64,000 bases of DNA from JAPOVO01 sp026708165 (lineage in GTDB: Bacteria; Chloroflexota; UBA11872; VXNJ01). The first letter of the stretch is position 1, and each line of letters begins with the position of its first letter. This document shows positions 34,984 to 43,980 of the stretch, in pieces. The stretch spans positions 744,001 to 808,000 of the forward strand of contig OZ242360.1 in the NCBI GenBank assembly GCA_965208775.1. The letters run 5' to 3'. The translations under genes were made by a program, and so were the position numbers. The notes under the pieces were generated by a model. The model saw nothing but the letters and a program-made list of their open reading frames with translations, was not told the DNA's origin and did not search any database.

Positions 34984-36351
34984 GTGGCGCTGCGCGATAA
35001 ACCTCCCGGGCGGGGCGCTTACGGCTATCGTGAGCTGCTCGTCTTCTTTCTCCCGTTAGCCGCCTCTTCGCTCATTCAAGGGTTTCGCGGCCCGATACTC
35101 GACGCCGGCATGTCGCGAGGAAACTTCCCGATTGACTCTTTGGCCGCGTTCGCCGTGATTTCCAGCGTTATGATGATGCCGGCCACATCTGCCAACTCGC
35201 TTCAGAGTCTCTTCCTCGTATTCGTACGCGGACGAGGTTCGTACGAGCGCGTTCGCAGGTTCACGAGCTGGTTCGGACTAGCCGTCATAGCCCTGACGGC
35301 AGTACTGGCGATTCCGAGCGTCGGCGACTTCATATTCCTGGATGTGATGGGCGCTCCGCCTGAGATAAACGCATTTCTGAGACCCGCCCTGTTGATCATG
35401 TTGCTGTTCCCCATGGCAATGATTGCGCGGGCATTCTTTCAATCGATCCTGGTACTTGAACGAAGCACTAGGCCGGTCTGGCTGGCGTCTACCACAGGAA
35501 TCGTGGCGCTGGTTGCGATCTCGTTCGGAGTTACGCCATTTGTATCCATGCGGGCCAGCACCGTCGCTGCTCTGGCTCAAGTGGCGGTGGCCGTCGTCGA
35601 GGCGGCGGTGCTTTGGCTCGTGGTAAGGCGCACGCTCGGCGAAAACCCGCTCCGGCCAGACCCTGAAGACACGCAGATCCCTACGACCGGTCGACTCCTG
35701 CAATTCCTCTGGCCGCTGCTGATAACCCAGATGTTAATGGCAGGCACGACCCCGCTGGTCTCTGCGGGGATACTGCGGCTCGACGACGGAGAGATCGCGC
35801 TGGCTGGATATCGGGTCGCCTGGAGTCTCGCGGTTATAGGATTCGGCGCAATAGTGATGCTGAGACAAACCACTCTGGTTATGTCGAGGGATCCGGCCGA
35901 CCACAGACGAGGCCGCATCTTCTCGGTCGCGGCGGGCGCGATGGTCACCGCGCTTCTTTTCCTCGCTTCCCTTGGACCCGCGGGTGACTTCGTCTTGAAC
36001 ACCCTTATCGGCTCGCCGCCCGAGGTATCCGCCGTAGCCCTGCCGGCGTGGCGGATCCTGGCCTTCCTACCTCTTCTCGGGTCGCTAAGGCAGTTCTACA
36101 CAAGCCTCCTTCTGAGTCGCGGAAAGTCGCGTTCGGCCAGCGTCGGATCGCTTATTCGGGTGGCGGCGGTCGCGGTGTCCCTCTTTTACCTCGCTCCCGG
36201 CATCGCGATGGCCGGAGCTACTCTGGGGGCGCTGGCGAGAGTTGGCGGCGGAGTTATCGAAACAGTCGTCTCAACCGCTATCGGACACCGGTACTATGGG
36301 AGATTCTCGCAGTCAGGCAAACCGGACCGCCGGTCCGAGGAACAGGAATAG
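34984..36351 (+). CDS. MATE/MOP-superfamily-like multidrug or lipid flippase
   Basis: A 455-residue protein with about 12 predicted helices in two similar halves. N-terminal FFLPLAASSLIQGFRGPILDAG resembles the start of MOP-superfamily transporters (MATE, or the ANKH-like branch). RAFFQSILVLERSTRPVW in the first half is mirrored by RQFYTSLLLSRGKSRSASVGS in the second half. A charged tail follows. GTG start at 34984 after a GGATAAGGG stretch. Substrate unknown. Confidence 0.72.
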   Translation: MALRDKPPGRGAYGYRELLVFFLPLAASSLIQGFRGPILDAGMSRGNFPIDSLAAFAVISSVMMMPATSANSLQSLFLVFVRGRGSYERVRRFTSWFGLAVIALTAVLAIPSVGDFIFLDVMGAPPEINAFLRPALLIMLLFPMAMIARAFFQSILVLERSTRPVWLASTTGIVALVAISFGVTPFVSMRASTVAALAQVAVAVVEAAVLWLVVRRTLGENPLRPDPEDTQIPTTGRLLQFLWPLLITQMLMAGTTPLVSAGILRLDDGEIALAGYRVAWSLAVIGFGAIVMLRQTTLVMSRDPADHRRGRIFSVAAGAMVTALLFLASLGPAGDFVLNTLIGSPPEVSAVALPAWRILAFLPLLGSLRQFYTSLLLSRGKSRSASVGSLIRVAAVAVSLFYLAPGIAMAGATLGALARVGGGVIETVVSTAIGHRYYGRFSQSGKPDRRSEEQE

Positions 36352-36469
36352 GACTCGACCTCTCACTTCGGAGAATCGCCGCGCACCCAGAACCGGCGGC
36401 TCGCCGAAACCAAGGTGCGGCGGCCTCCACTAAGAGCGATATCATCGGCGCACCTGCCAACTAATAAGA

Positions 36470-37132
36470 GTGACGCGCACTGTGAAAACCGTAGTCGTGC
36501 TGGGCGGCGAGCTCGCCGCAGGCCCAAGAGTAAAGGCGGCCCTCGAAAGCGCCGATTTCGTCATTGCCGCCGACGGGGGCGCCGAGCGCCTTGATCGCAT
36601 AGGCGTCATCCCGGACGTCGTGATAGGCGACCTCGACTCCATCCCCGACGCTCGCCTTGAAGAGCTTCGGCATCGAGTGCCGGAAATACTCCGCTACCCG
36701 ACGCGCAAGGATGCGACCGACGCCGAGCTCGCCCTCGACGAGGCCATCGCCAGGGACGCAACTGACGTCACTGTGATCGGAGCGTTCGGCGGGCCGCGCA
36801 CGGACCATGAGATGGCTAACGTCTTGCTCCTCGCCCACCCGTCAAATCGCGGCCGCGACATCCGCCTGCTCACCGAGCTATTCGAGGCGTGGGCAGTCTG
36901 CAATTCTAAAAGGACCTTCGCCGCTCAAACCGGCGACACGGTCTCGCTGGTACCCGTCGGCGATGCCGTTTCGGGCGTCGCCACTCACGGCCTCGAATGG
37001 AAGCTCGACAACGCCACGCTGACAGTGGGCGGCACGTACACCATCAGCAACGCCGCCGCCTCCAGCCAAGCATCAGTTTCGGTAGAAACCGGGACCGTGA
37101 TCCTCTTCCACTACTTCGGCAGCGGCTACTGA
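36470..37132 (+). CDS. Thiamine pyrophosphokinase
   Basis: A 220-residue TPK that makes thiamine diphosphate from thiamine and ATP. Hallmarks: ADGGAERLDRIGVIPDVVIGDLDSI with the acidic metal site, YPTRKDATDAELALDEA, and GAFGGPRTDHEMANVLLL. A C-terminal beta-sandwich (THGLEWKLDNATLTVGGTY, then SNAAA) follows. GTG start at 36470. No thiamine riboswitch was seen upstream. Confidence 0.92.
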   Translation: MTRTVKTVVVLGGELAAGPRVKAALESADFVIAADGGAERLDRIGVIPDVVIGDLDSIPDARLEELRHRVPEILRYPTRKDATDAELALDEAIARDATDVTVIGAFGGPRTDHEMANVLLLAHPSNRGRDIRLLTELFEAWAVCNSKRTFAAQTGDTVSLVPVGDAVSGVATHGLEWKLDNATLTVGGTYTISNAAASSQASVSVETGTVILFHYFGSGY

Positions 37133-37232
37133 GGTCCACGAACGGCGCGCTACTTCCAAGGTCACGCGCAGCCGCAATATGGTCCCCTGTAGGCCGTCCC
37201 CGAGGAACCCAAAAGGTCGATTGGACGTGGCG

Positions 37233-37988
37233 CTAAGCCACCACACCACCCGGATGCCGCTCCAAAACACGCGGGTCGTGATTGGGCAGTACGATGTCGG
37301 CCTCGCGGCGGATGCGCTCCATCGCGAGGTAGCATTCGGCTAGATTGCCCGTATACGCAACCGGAATGTCGGACTCGATGTTCTCGTACATAAACACGGT
37401 ATCGCCTCCGAATACCGCCGTGCCCTTGGCAGTCTCGACCGCTACCGCCTGCGAGCATTCTGTATGACCGCCAACCCAAAACGTACGTATGCCAGGCACT
37501 ACGTCAAATTCGTCATCCGCCAGAATCACCCTATTCCAGGCTTCGCCAACGATATGTGAAATCACGTCTCGCAAGAACAGACCGTCGGGAACCAGTCCCC
37601 AATGCCGGGGAGTGACCACGCTTGCTAGACCTCGGCGCGACACTACGATCTTCGCGTTGGTAAACAGCTTGGTGTTAGCGCAGTGATCCCAATGAAGATG
37701 CGTCAAAACGAGATAGTCCACCTCATCGGGCGTCACGCCCTCGCCCCTGAGCAGCGAGTCGGTGTCCTCACCTGGATCGCACTGGAATCCGGCATAACCC
37801 TGAACCTGCGGACCGTCTTCACCTACCGGATCGCCTATCCCAGTATCAACAACCACGGTAAGTCCCTGGCCGCGAACCAGCCACAAGTAACCGAAAACCT
37901 GGATGCGCTCGAACTGCTTGCTCTGGAAGAACATCGCCGGCCCATCTGCTTCCAGGTGTGAGTTTTTCAGTGCCTTTATGGAATACAA
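37233..37988 (-). CDS. MBL-fold metallo-hydrolase, N-acyl homoserine lactonase-like
   Basis: A 251-residue metallo-beta-lactamase-fold enzyme. The zinc motif HLHWDHCAN (HxHxDH), a later His in WVGGHTECSQ, Asp in FGGDTVF and the final His in LPNHDPRVLE complete a dinuclear site. The N-terminal VVDTGIGDPVG is typical. Closest family look is AttM/AiiB-type lactonases, but substrates vary widely. TTG start at 37988. Converges with the TPK gene. Confidence 0.85.
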   Translation of the reverse strand: MYSIKALKNSHLEADGPAMFFQSKQFERIQVFGYLWLVRGQGLTVVVDTGIGDPVGEDGPQVQGYAGFQCDPGEDTDSLLRGEGVTPDEVDYLVLTHLHWDHCANTKLFTNAKIVVSRRGLASVVTPRHWGLVPDGLFLRDVISHIVGEAWNRVILADDEFDVVPGIRTFWVGGHTECSQAVAVETAKGTAVFGGDTVFMYENIESDIPVAYTGNLAECYLAMERIRREADIVLPNHDPRVLERHPGGVVA

Positions 37989-38010
37989 GCCAGCGTCCGT
38001 AAAGCTTGAT

Positions 38011-39030
38011 TCAGGAGTCCCGGCTGACTATGAAATCGACCAGCTGCGTTAGCTCGTCCTTTGCCCTCGCCTCTACCGGCAGCCCCTGAATCGACGACTT
38101 GGCCGCGTCCGCGTATTTCGAAGCCAAAGCCTCGACCGACTTCCGAATCTCGAGTGTGTCCATCAGCCTCAGAATCTCTGTGACGGCTTTGCATGGCATA
38201 CCGGGGCGTTCGTAGATCTTCCTCAGAAACGCCCGATTATTGCTCCGGGCGGCTTCGAAGGTCATGAGTATCGGCAGCGACTTCTTCTTGCGCCGTATGT
38301 CACTGCCAACCGGTTTGCCCGTTAGCTCCTGACGCCCCCAGACACCCAGGATGTCGTCCCGAATCTGGAACGCCATGCCCGTGGCCCTGCCTACCTCGGC
38401 GAAGGCCAGTTGGAGCCGTTCGTCCGCGCCGCCGACGAGCGCCCCTACTTCCATTGGAAAGCTGATCAGGGCAGCCGATTTCTTACTAATCATCTCCAGG
38501 TATTCATCGGGCGAAACGTCAAGCCGGGACTCGAACTCCATGTCGAGGTATTGCCCCTCGATTACCTGAATGCAGGTCTGCTCCAGGCGACGAATCGCTT
38601 TCACGGCATTCCCCGCCGAGACTCCTCTTTGATCCAGGCCAGACATCGATACGATCGCAACCGCGTAAAGCAGATCGCCGGCGTTGATGGCCTGCGCGCT
38701 GCCCCAGCGCGACCACACCGTCCGCCGGTGCCTCCGCTCATGGTCCTCGTCCATTACATCGTCGTGTACAAGCGTAAAGTTGTGAACAAGCTCCAGCGCG
38801 GCCGCGGCGGGTAACGCTGCCTCGACGTTCCCTCCGACCGCCTCGCAGGCCACCAGGCACAGCAGCGGCCGCAGACGCTTGCCGGTGGCTGCCACGGAGG
38901 GACGGCCATTCTCGTCGACCCATCCCATGTGATAACGGAGCATGTCGTAAAGAGGCAAAGGGTTGTCGCTGATGACCCGCCTCAGCTCCGCGTCGACGGC
39001 ACCGCCGTAACGGCTTGCAAGTTCGCTCAA
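38011..39030 (-). CDS. Polyprenyl diphosphate synthase (trans-isoprenyl)
   Basis: A 339-residue all-helical prenyltransferase. The first Asp-rich motif is HDDVMDED in LVHNFTLVHDDVMDEDHERRHRRTVW (about residues 91-110). The second is QIRDDILGVWG, ending in DDILG rather than DDxxD as is common. It makes a C20 or longer isoprenoid diphosphate, for quinone, carotenoid or carrier-lipid synthesis; the chain length cannot be read from sequence alone. TTG start at 39030 with GAAGG 8 bases upstream. Confidence 0.9.
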   Translation of the reverse strand: MSELASRYGGAVDAELRRVISDNPLPLYDMLRYHMGWVDENGRPSVAATGKRLRPLLCLVACEAVGGNVEAALPAAAALELVHNFTLVHDDVMDEDHERRHRRTVWSRWGSAQAINAGDLLYAVAIVSMSGLDQRGVSAGNAVKAIRRLEQTCIQVIEGQYLDMEFESRLDVSPDEYLEMISKKSAALISFPMEVGALVGGADERLQLAFAEVGRATGMAFQIRDDILGVWGRQELTGKPVGSDIRRKKKSLPILMTFEAARSNNRAFLRKIYERPGMPCKAVTEILRLMDTLEIRKSVEALASKYADAAKSSIQGLPVEARAKDELTQLVDFIVSRDS

Positions 39031-39164
39031 GATCGAGCCTTCTCGGTTACGAGTTATTGAAAATATCCTTATTTGGGCAGGAACCGTTTAAGTTGGCATA
39101 TTAACTGACACCATTCAGGGGCTACGTTGCACTGAGTTGTCAGCCCGCTCGTCGTCAATCTCCT

Positions 39165-39197
39165 CCGTTCGTGGTGAGCTTGTGGAACCATGAACGG
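39165..39197. repeat. REP-like inverted repeat
   Basis: CCGTTCGTGGT and ACCATGAACGG form a near-perfect 10-bp stem around GAGCTTGTGGA. It is the same family as the truncated unit at about 10755-10780 (CGTTCGTGGTGAGCCTGTCG). A second small hairpin, CCGCCT/AGGCGG with a 3-base loop, is at 39264-39278. The rest of the 39031-39327 gap shows no gene. Confidence 0.55.
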
Positions 39198-39327
39198 TAA
39201 GGAGACAGCCGGGAACGACCCGTGCAGCCCGGTGATCCCAAATCGAGCCTTTACCCGCGCAAGCCGCCTGTCAGGCGGGTATGGTCAAATAACCACAGCG
39301 TGAGAACCAGAGTTCGGGAGAGATCCA

Positions 39328-40377
39328 GTGAGAGCCGTACGAGCAACCGCAGCCAGAACGGTAGTCGTCGAAGAACGAGAAGTTCCGACCGCAGGTCCGG
39401 GCAACGTGATCGTCAAGACTCTCAAGAGCGGTATTTGCGGCAGCGATCTGCACATCCTCAGACAGTTAGAGCGCGGAGTGATGCAAACCGAAGCGCTGTT
39501 GGGACACGAGGTCTGCGGCGTGGTTTCGGAGCTGGGTCCCGGCGTCGAGACGGCGAACTTGGGCGACCGGGTCGCCATCGAACCCCTGCGGCGTTGCGGA
39601 GTCTGCTCCAACTGCATTGCGGGGCGCTACAACGTCTGCGAACAGCGAAAGTTCATGATCGGCAACTTCGCAGATCAGCCCGGCGGGCTCTCGGAGTATT
39701 TTGAAATCCCCGCCTACTGCCTCAGGCCGGTGGACGATTCCCTCTCCGACGAAGAAGGCGCGCTCACCGAACCGCTCGCTGTCGGAGTCCACGCTATCAA
39801 GGTCGTCCGGCCCGGTTACCGGCCGTCGGTCGGCGTCATCGGCGCGGGAACGATCGGACTCGCGGTTGTAGCCGCCGCGGCCGCGGCTGGCGCTTCGAGC
39901 ATCACGGTCGTTGCCCGCCATGCGCACCAGCGAGAGGCTGCCGAAAGGCTCGGAGCGACCCGCGTCATCGCCATTGGCGCGGGAGATTCCGAAGAGACGA
40001 TAAGGGAGCGTCTCGATGGCGACCAGCCCCCCGAGATCGTGGTCGAGACAGTGGGCGGAGCGGAGGAAACGATCGACGCCGCATTGAAGCTGGTACATCG
40101 CGGCGGCGCGATCTCGATGGTCGGCGGATTCTGGTTGTCACCCAGAGTCGATCTCGAAACGCTGCTGGTCAAGGAGATACGGCTGGTCGGTTCAAACTGC
40201 TACGCCTCCGAGGAAGGCTCTTCCGACTTCGTAGACGCGATGGGGATAATGCGGTCCGACCCGGTCTTCGCAGAGACGATGCTGACACACCGGTTCCCAT
40301 TGGAAGCTGCCGCCGACGCATTTAGCACTGCCTTCGACAAGTCGACCGGTTCCATCAAGGTAATGCTCAGTCCGTAA
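39328..40377 (+). CDS. Zinc-binding medium-chain alcohol dehydrogenase
   Basis: A 349-residue MDR dehydrogenase. The catalytic zinc ligands are in GICGSDLH and LGHEVCGVV. The structural zinc Cys cluster is CGVCSNCIAGRYNVC, and the NAD-binding glycines are in VIGAGTIGLAVV. The pattern fits sorbitol/threonine/glucose-dehydrogenase relatives. GTG start at 39328 with GGGAG about 8 bases before. Substrate unknown. Confidence 0.9.
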   Translation: MRAVRATAARTVVVEEREVPTAGPGNVIVKTLKSGICGSDLHILRQLERGVMQTEALLGHEVCGVVSELGPGVETANLGDRVAIEPLRRCGVCSNCIAGRYNVCEQRKFMIGNFADQPGGLSEYFEIPAYCLRPVDDSLSDEEGALTEPLAVGVHAIKVVRPGYRPSVGVIGAGTIGLAVVAAAAAAGASSITVVARHAHQREAAERLGATRVIAIGAGDSEETIRERLDGDQPPEIVVETVGGAEETIDAALKLVHRGGAISMVGGFWLSPRVDLETLLVKEIRLVGSNCYASEEGSSDFVDAMGIMRSDPVFAETMLTHRFPLEAAADAFSTAFDKSTGSIKVMLSP

Positions 40378-40436
40378 CCGCACTCTCGGCCCGCAACAAC
40401 TCAAGCCAAAGCGCCTAGACCGGCTCAAACATCACC

Positions 40437-41690
40437 TTGAATAGTCGAGAAGATGCTGCGGGAGCCAGCTTCTTGGCCGGTGTGGCCGAGTATTGGCGCC
40501 AATTCCAGCGTTTTCACAGAAACGGCAAGCTGCTTCTCGCCAGCACCCTCCTGGGAAGTCTGAGCGTCGGCTCATTCTCAGTCGGATACAACCTCTATCT
40601 CGTCGAACTGGGCATAGCCGAGGACCGTCTTGGATTTCTGGTGGGAGCCGGATCGCTGGCTGCGGGTGCGGCAGCCATTCCGGCCGGTCTGGCCGCATCC
40701 CGAATCGGATTGAAGGCCATAATCCTCTGGGCTTCGGCGGCGCTGGCCATCGGCACTGCGCTACAGATTCTTCCGCGCGCCTATCTTGCAATCCTGGCGG
40801 GAAGCATTTTGGGCGGAGCGGGGTCTGTGATGTGGGCGGTGGCTCTCACTCCACTGCTAGCCGCGGGGGCCGACTCCCGCGGCAGGCCCTACCTTTTCAC
40901 GCTCTCGTCGCTGATATTCCTGTCTGTCACCTTCGCCGGAAACCTGCTGGCCGGATTCGGTCCGCGCGCCCTGGCCGGCGCACTGGGCACGACACTGGAT
41001 ACGGGCTATCTGGGAGTCCTGGGCATTACCAGCATCGTCAGCGGGCTCGGATTGCTGCCTCTGCTCTTTCTGGTTCCGATTCCCTCCCCTGCGTTCGACT
41101 TTCGGCGATGGCTCCACGCTCTCCTTGGACAGCGCGTGGTCGTGCTCAAGCTCCTCGCAATACACGCCCTGATCGCGGTAGGCGCCGGGCTGGTTATCCC
41201 ATTCCTTAACGTCTACTTCGTCAAGGTAGTGGGACTCTCTGAGGCGCACTTCGGTCTGTTGGCCGGAGCTGGACTCTTAACGCGTTTGGCGCTGACCTCG
41301 TTCGGCCCGGCCCTGGGCAGCCGCATCGGAGCTTTACGCGCGATCGGGTTTACGCAGCTATCGTCTATTCCGCTGCTGCTGACTATGGCATTCCTGCCAA
41401 CGCCCATTGTCGCCTCGGCCGCTTATCTGGGACGGGGCGCGCTGATGAACATGGCGCAGCCGCTCAGGAGCGCGTTCTACATGGACGCGGTTCAGCCGGA
41501 TTCGAGGCCGGCGGTAAACAGCCTCATGCTCGTTTCGTGGAACATCGCCTGGGCGGGCGGCTCAGCCGCTGGCGGCGCGCTGCTCGGAGCGGGAATGAGC
41601 CAGGTTCAATTCGGCCTCACCGCAGCACTCTACGCGCTCGCCAGCATGTTGTTGCTATTGGCGTTCAACCGCCAACGAAACGCGCCCTAG
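40437..41690 (+). CDS. MFS transporter
   Basis: A 417-residue protein with about 12 helices. NLYLVELGIAEDRLGFLVGAGSLAAGAAAIPAGLAASRIG gives the second helix and the conserved loop 2-3 region (AGLAASRIGLK). A charged mid-loop (PSPAFDFRRW) separates the halves. It resembles the MFS gene at the right edge of the window (Y-LYLL-LGYG-DFIGLVQG), so the two are paralogues. TTG start at 40437; a second TTG at 40473 has a better GGGAG site and is a possible alternative. Confidence 0.85.
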   Translation: MNSREDAAGASFLAGVAEYWRQFQRFHRNGKLLLASTLLGSLSVGSFSVGYNLYLVELGIAEDRLGFLVGAGSLAAGAAAIPAGLAASRIGLKAIILWASAALAIGTALQILPRAYLAILAGSILGGAGSVMWAVALTPLLAAGADSRGRPYLFTLSSLIFLSVTFAGNLLAGFGPRALAGALGTTLDTGYLGVLGITSIVSGLGLLPLLFLVPIPSPAFDFRRWLHALLGQRVVVLKLLAIHALIAVGAGLVIPFLNVYFVKVVGLSEAHFGLLAGAGLLTRLALTSFGPALGSRIGALRAIGFTQLSSIPLLLTMAFLPTPIVASAAYLGRGALMNMAQPLRSAFYMDAVQPDSRPAVNSLMLVSWNIAWAGGSAAGGALLGAGMSQVQFGLTAALYALASMLLLLAFNRQRNAP

Positions 41691-41771
41691 AGCCGCCCCT
41701 TGTACGCCATTCAGGCTCGCAATCTTGCCGCCAACACCAGGACAACCTTGGCTGACACAATCTGGGCATTG

Positions 41772-41798
41772 GAATGAAAGCGCCTCCCCAGAAGGCGC
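41772..41798 (-). terminator. Rho-independent-like terminator after ftsH
   Basis: Inverted repeat GCGCCT / AGGCGC (41780-41798, 7-base loop), followed on the minus strand by TTTCATT. It lies 37 bases past the ftsH stop, the end of the ftsB-dut-tilS-ftsH block. Confidence 0.5.
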
Positions 41799-41834
41799 CA
41801 TTCACAGGTGAGCGCCGGTTACCCGAATCGTCGC

Positions 41835-43790
41835 TTAGGCCGCGCTGCCAGGCTCCTCGGCAAGACGTCCGGCGGGCGGAGCGGCGGGTGATTCCGGCGC
41901 GGGAGGCTCTACTTGAGGCTCCACCTTGGCCGGCTCCTCCGCCTTAACGGGAACGGGCAATTCTCTGCCCTCATAGAGGGCCTTAAAGTCCTCGATGCCA
42001 ATCGTCTCCAACCTGGTCAGGTTGTCGGCGACCCGCCGCAGCGCTTCCTCATTCTGCCGCAGGATGTCGGTAGCCCGCTGATGGGCCTCCGACACTAGTC
42101 CCGTTACCTCCCCATCGATCTGCTCGGCAACCGACTCACTGTAGTCCCGCGTTTCCGCGATGTCCCGCCCTAGGAAGACCAGTTCATTGACCTTGCCGAA
42201 AGTTCGCGGGCCAAGCTTGGCGCTCATGCCGTACTGAGTGACCATTTGACGCGAGAGCGTAGTGGCCTGGTTTAGATCGTTGGCCGCACCGGTGGTTATC
42301 TCGTTAAAGACCAGCATTTCCGCGGCCCGTCCCCCCATCATGGTGGCGAGTTGGTCCATGTACTGTGTCCGGCTCATCATCGACCGGTCCTCTACGGGCA
42401 GGAACCGCGTATAACCACCCATCCGCCCCCGAGCGATGATTGAAATCTTGTGCACGGGGTCCATTTCGCCGAGCAAATGCCCAACAAGCGCGTGACCCGT
42501 TTCATGTATCGCCGTAACAAGCTTCTCTTTGTCGCTGATTACCCGGCTCTTACGCTCTGGACCAGCCATCACGCGGTCGATTGACTCCTCCAGATGGACC
42601 ATCGCGATCTTCGATTTGTTCTCGCGGGCGGCCAGTATCGAACCCTCGTTTAGCAGGTTCTCCAGATCGGCCCCTGTGAATCCCGAAGTCTGTTTCGCAA
42701 GCGTAAGCAAGTCGACGTCGGCTTCCAGCGGCTTGCTGCGAGAGTGGACCTTGAGGATTGCCTCGCGTCCACGGATGTCGGGCCGATCTAGAATCACCTG
42801 GCGGTCAAATCGTCCGGGCCTCAGGAGCGCGGGATCGAGAATATCGGGGCGGTTGGTCGCCGCCAGCACGATGACCTTCGTGTCGCTTTCGAATCCGTCC
42901 ATCTCAACCAATATCTGGTTCAGCGTTTGCTCTCGTTCGTCGTGACTTCCTCCCAGCCCTGCGCCGCGCTGACGTCCGACCGCGTCGATCTCATCCACGA
43001 AGATCAGACAGGGAGCGTTATTTCGCGCCTTGTCGAAGAGATCTCGCACGCGTGACGCCCCAACGCCGACGAACATCTCGACGAACTCCGATCCGCTGAG
43101 ACTGAAGAATGGCACGCCGGCCTCGCCCGCCACGGCCTTGGCGAGGTAGGTCTTGCCGGTCCCCGGCGGCCCCACCAGCAACACGCCGCTGGGAATGCGC
43201 GCGCCGATTTTGGTGAACTTCTCCGGATATTTCAGAAACTCGACGACCTCGGCTAGCTCTTGCTTGGCCTCGTCGACTCCCTGCACGTCCTTGAACGTAA
43301 CGGTGGGGCGGTGGCCGGATATCATCCGCGCCTTGCTCTTCCCGAACGACAACGCCTGATTGTTGCTCCCCTGGGCCTGACGCATCATGAAGATCAGTAT
43401 TCCAATGAACAGAAGGACCGGGAACATTGAGGTGAGGAATTGCACCAGGAACCCGAGACGACCCGACTCCTCGAAAGTTACTCGCACATCCTCGCGATCG
43501 CCGACGTTCAAGCCACGCGCGTTCAGATCGGAGTTGATATCCGTGCGGTCATTCATGATCGCGTACCGGGCGGTATTGCCCGACTTCAGCACCACGCGGT
43601 TGCCGCTGATTACCAGTTCCGGCGTCCGTCCGGATCGCGCGTCTTGTACGGCGGCGGTCAACAATTGCGTGTAGCTGATCTTCTGCTCGCCGGCCCCTTG
43701 CGTGAAGATCATGTAGATAACGGCCAGGACCGCCACACCAATAACTAGGTAGACGAACCCGTTTCGCATAAACCGGTTACTCAATCTCAA
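41835..43790 (-). CDS. ftsH: ATP-dependent zinc metalloprotease FtsH
   Basis: A 651-residue membrane AAA protease for quality control of membrane and regulatory proteins. The N-terminus has a helix (VYLVIGVAVLAVIYMIF), a periplasmic domain and a second helix (FPVLLFIGILIFMMRQAQG). In the AAA module, Walker A is GPPGTGKT, Walker B is CLIFVDEIDAVGRQRG, and the second region of homology contains AATNRPDILDPALLRPGRFDR. The protease site is HETGHALVGH (HExxH). A Pro/Ala/Glu-rich tail ends the protein. TTG start at 43790 with GAGGG just upstream, or ATG at 43769. Common partner of tilS, which precedes it here. Confidence 0.96.
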   Translation of the reverse strand: MRLSNRFMRNGFVYLVIGVAVLAVIYMIFTQGAGEQKISYTQLLTAAVQDARSGRTPELVISGNRVVLKSGNTARYAIMNDRTDINSDLNARGLNVGDREDVRVTFEESGRLGFLVQFLTSMFPVLLFIGILIFMMRQAQGSNNQALSFGKSKARMISGHRPTVTFKDVQGVDEAKQELAEVVEFLKYPEKFTKIGARIPSGVLLVGPPGTGKTYLAKAVAGEAGVPFFSLSGSEFVEMFVGVGASRVRDLFDKARNNAPCLIFVDEIDAVGRQRGAGLGGSHDEREQTLNQILVEMDGFESDTKVIVLAATNRPDILDPALLRPGRFDRQVILDRPDIRGREAILKVHSRSKPLEADVDLLTLAKQTSGFTGADLENLLNEGSILAARENKSKIAMVHLEESIDRVMAGPERKSRVISDKEKLVTAIHETGHALVGHLLGEMDPVHKISIIARGRMGGYTRFLPVEDRSMMSRTQYMDQLATMMGGRAAEMLVFNEITTGAANDLNQATTLSRQMVTQYGMSAKLGPRTFGKVNELVFLGRDIAETRDYSESVAEQIDGEVTGLVSEAHQRATDILRQNEEALRRVADNLTRLETIGIEDFKALYEGRELPVPVKAEEPAKVEPQVEPPAPESPAAPPAGRLAEEPGSAA

Positions 43791-43980
43791 AAATCCCTCT
43801 TGGATAGCCCCGATTCCACATCGAATCGAGGCTCGACTTTACGCTCAGTCAAATTGACGTTGAGCTTTTTTAGCCTTATGTCGATGATATCACCGATCCC
43901 GCCCTAAGCGGCGATCCAAACGTCGGAGTCTCCCCACTTGCAAGCCGTTCTGAACCACCTCGGACGCCACTGCCGCTGCG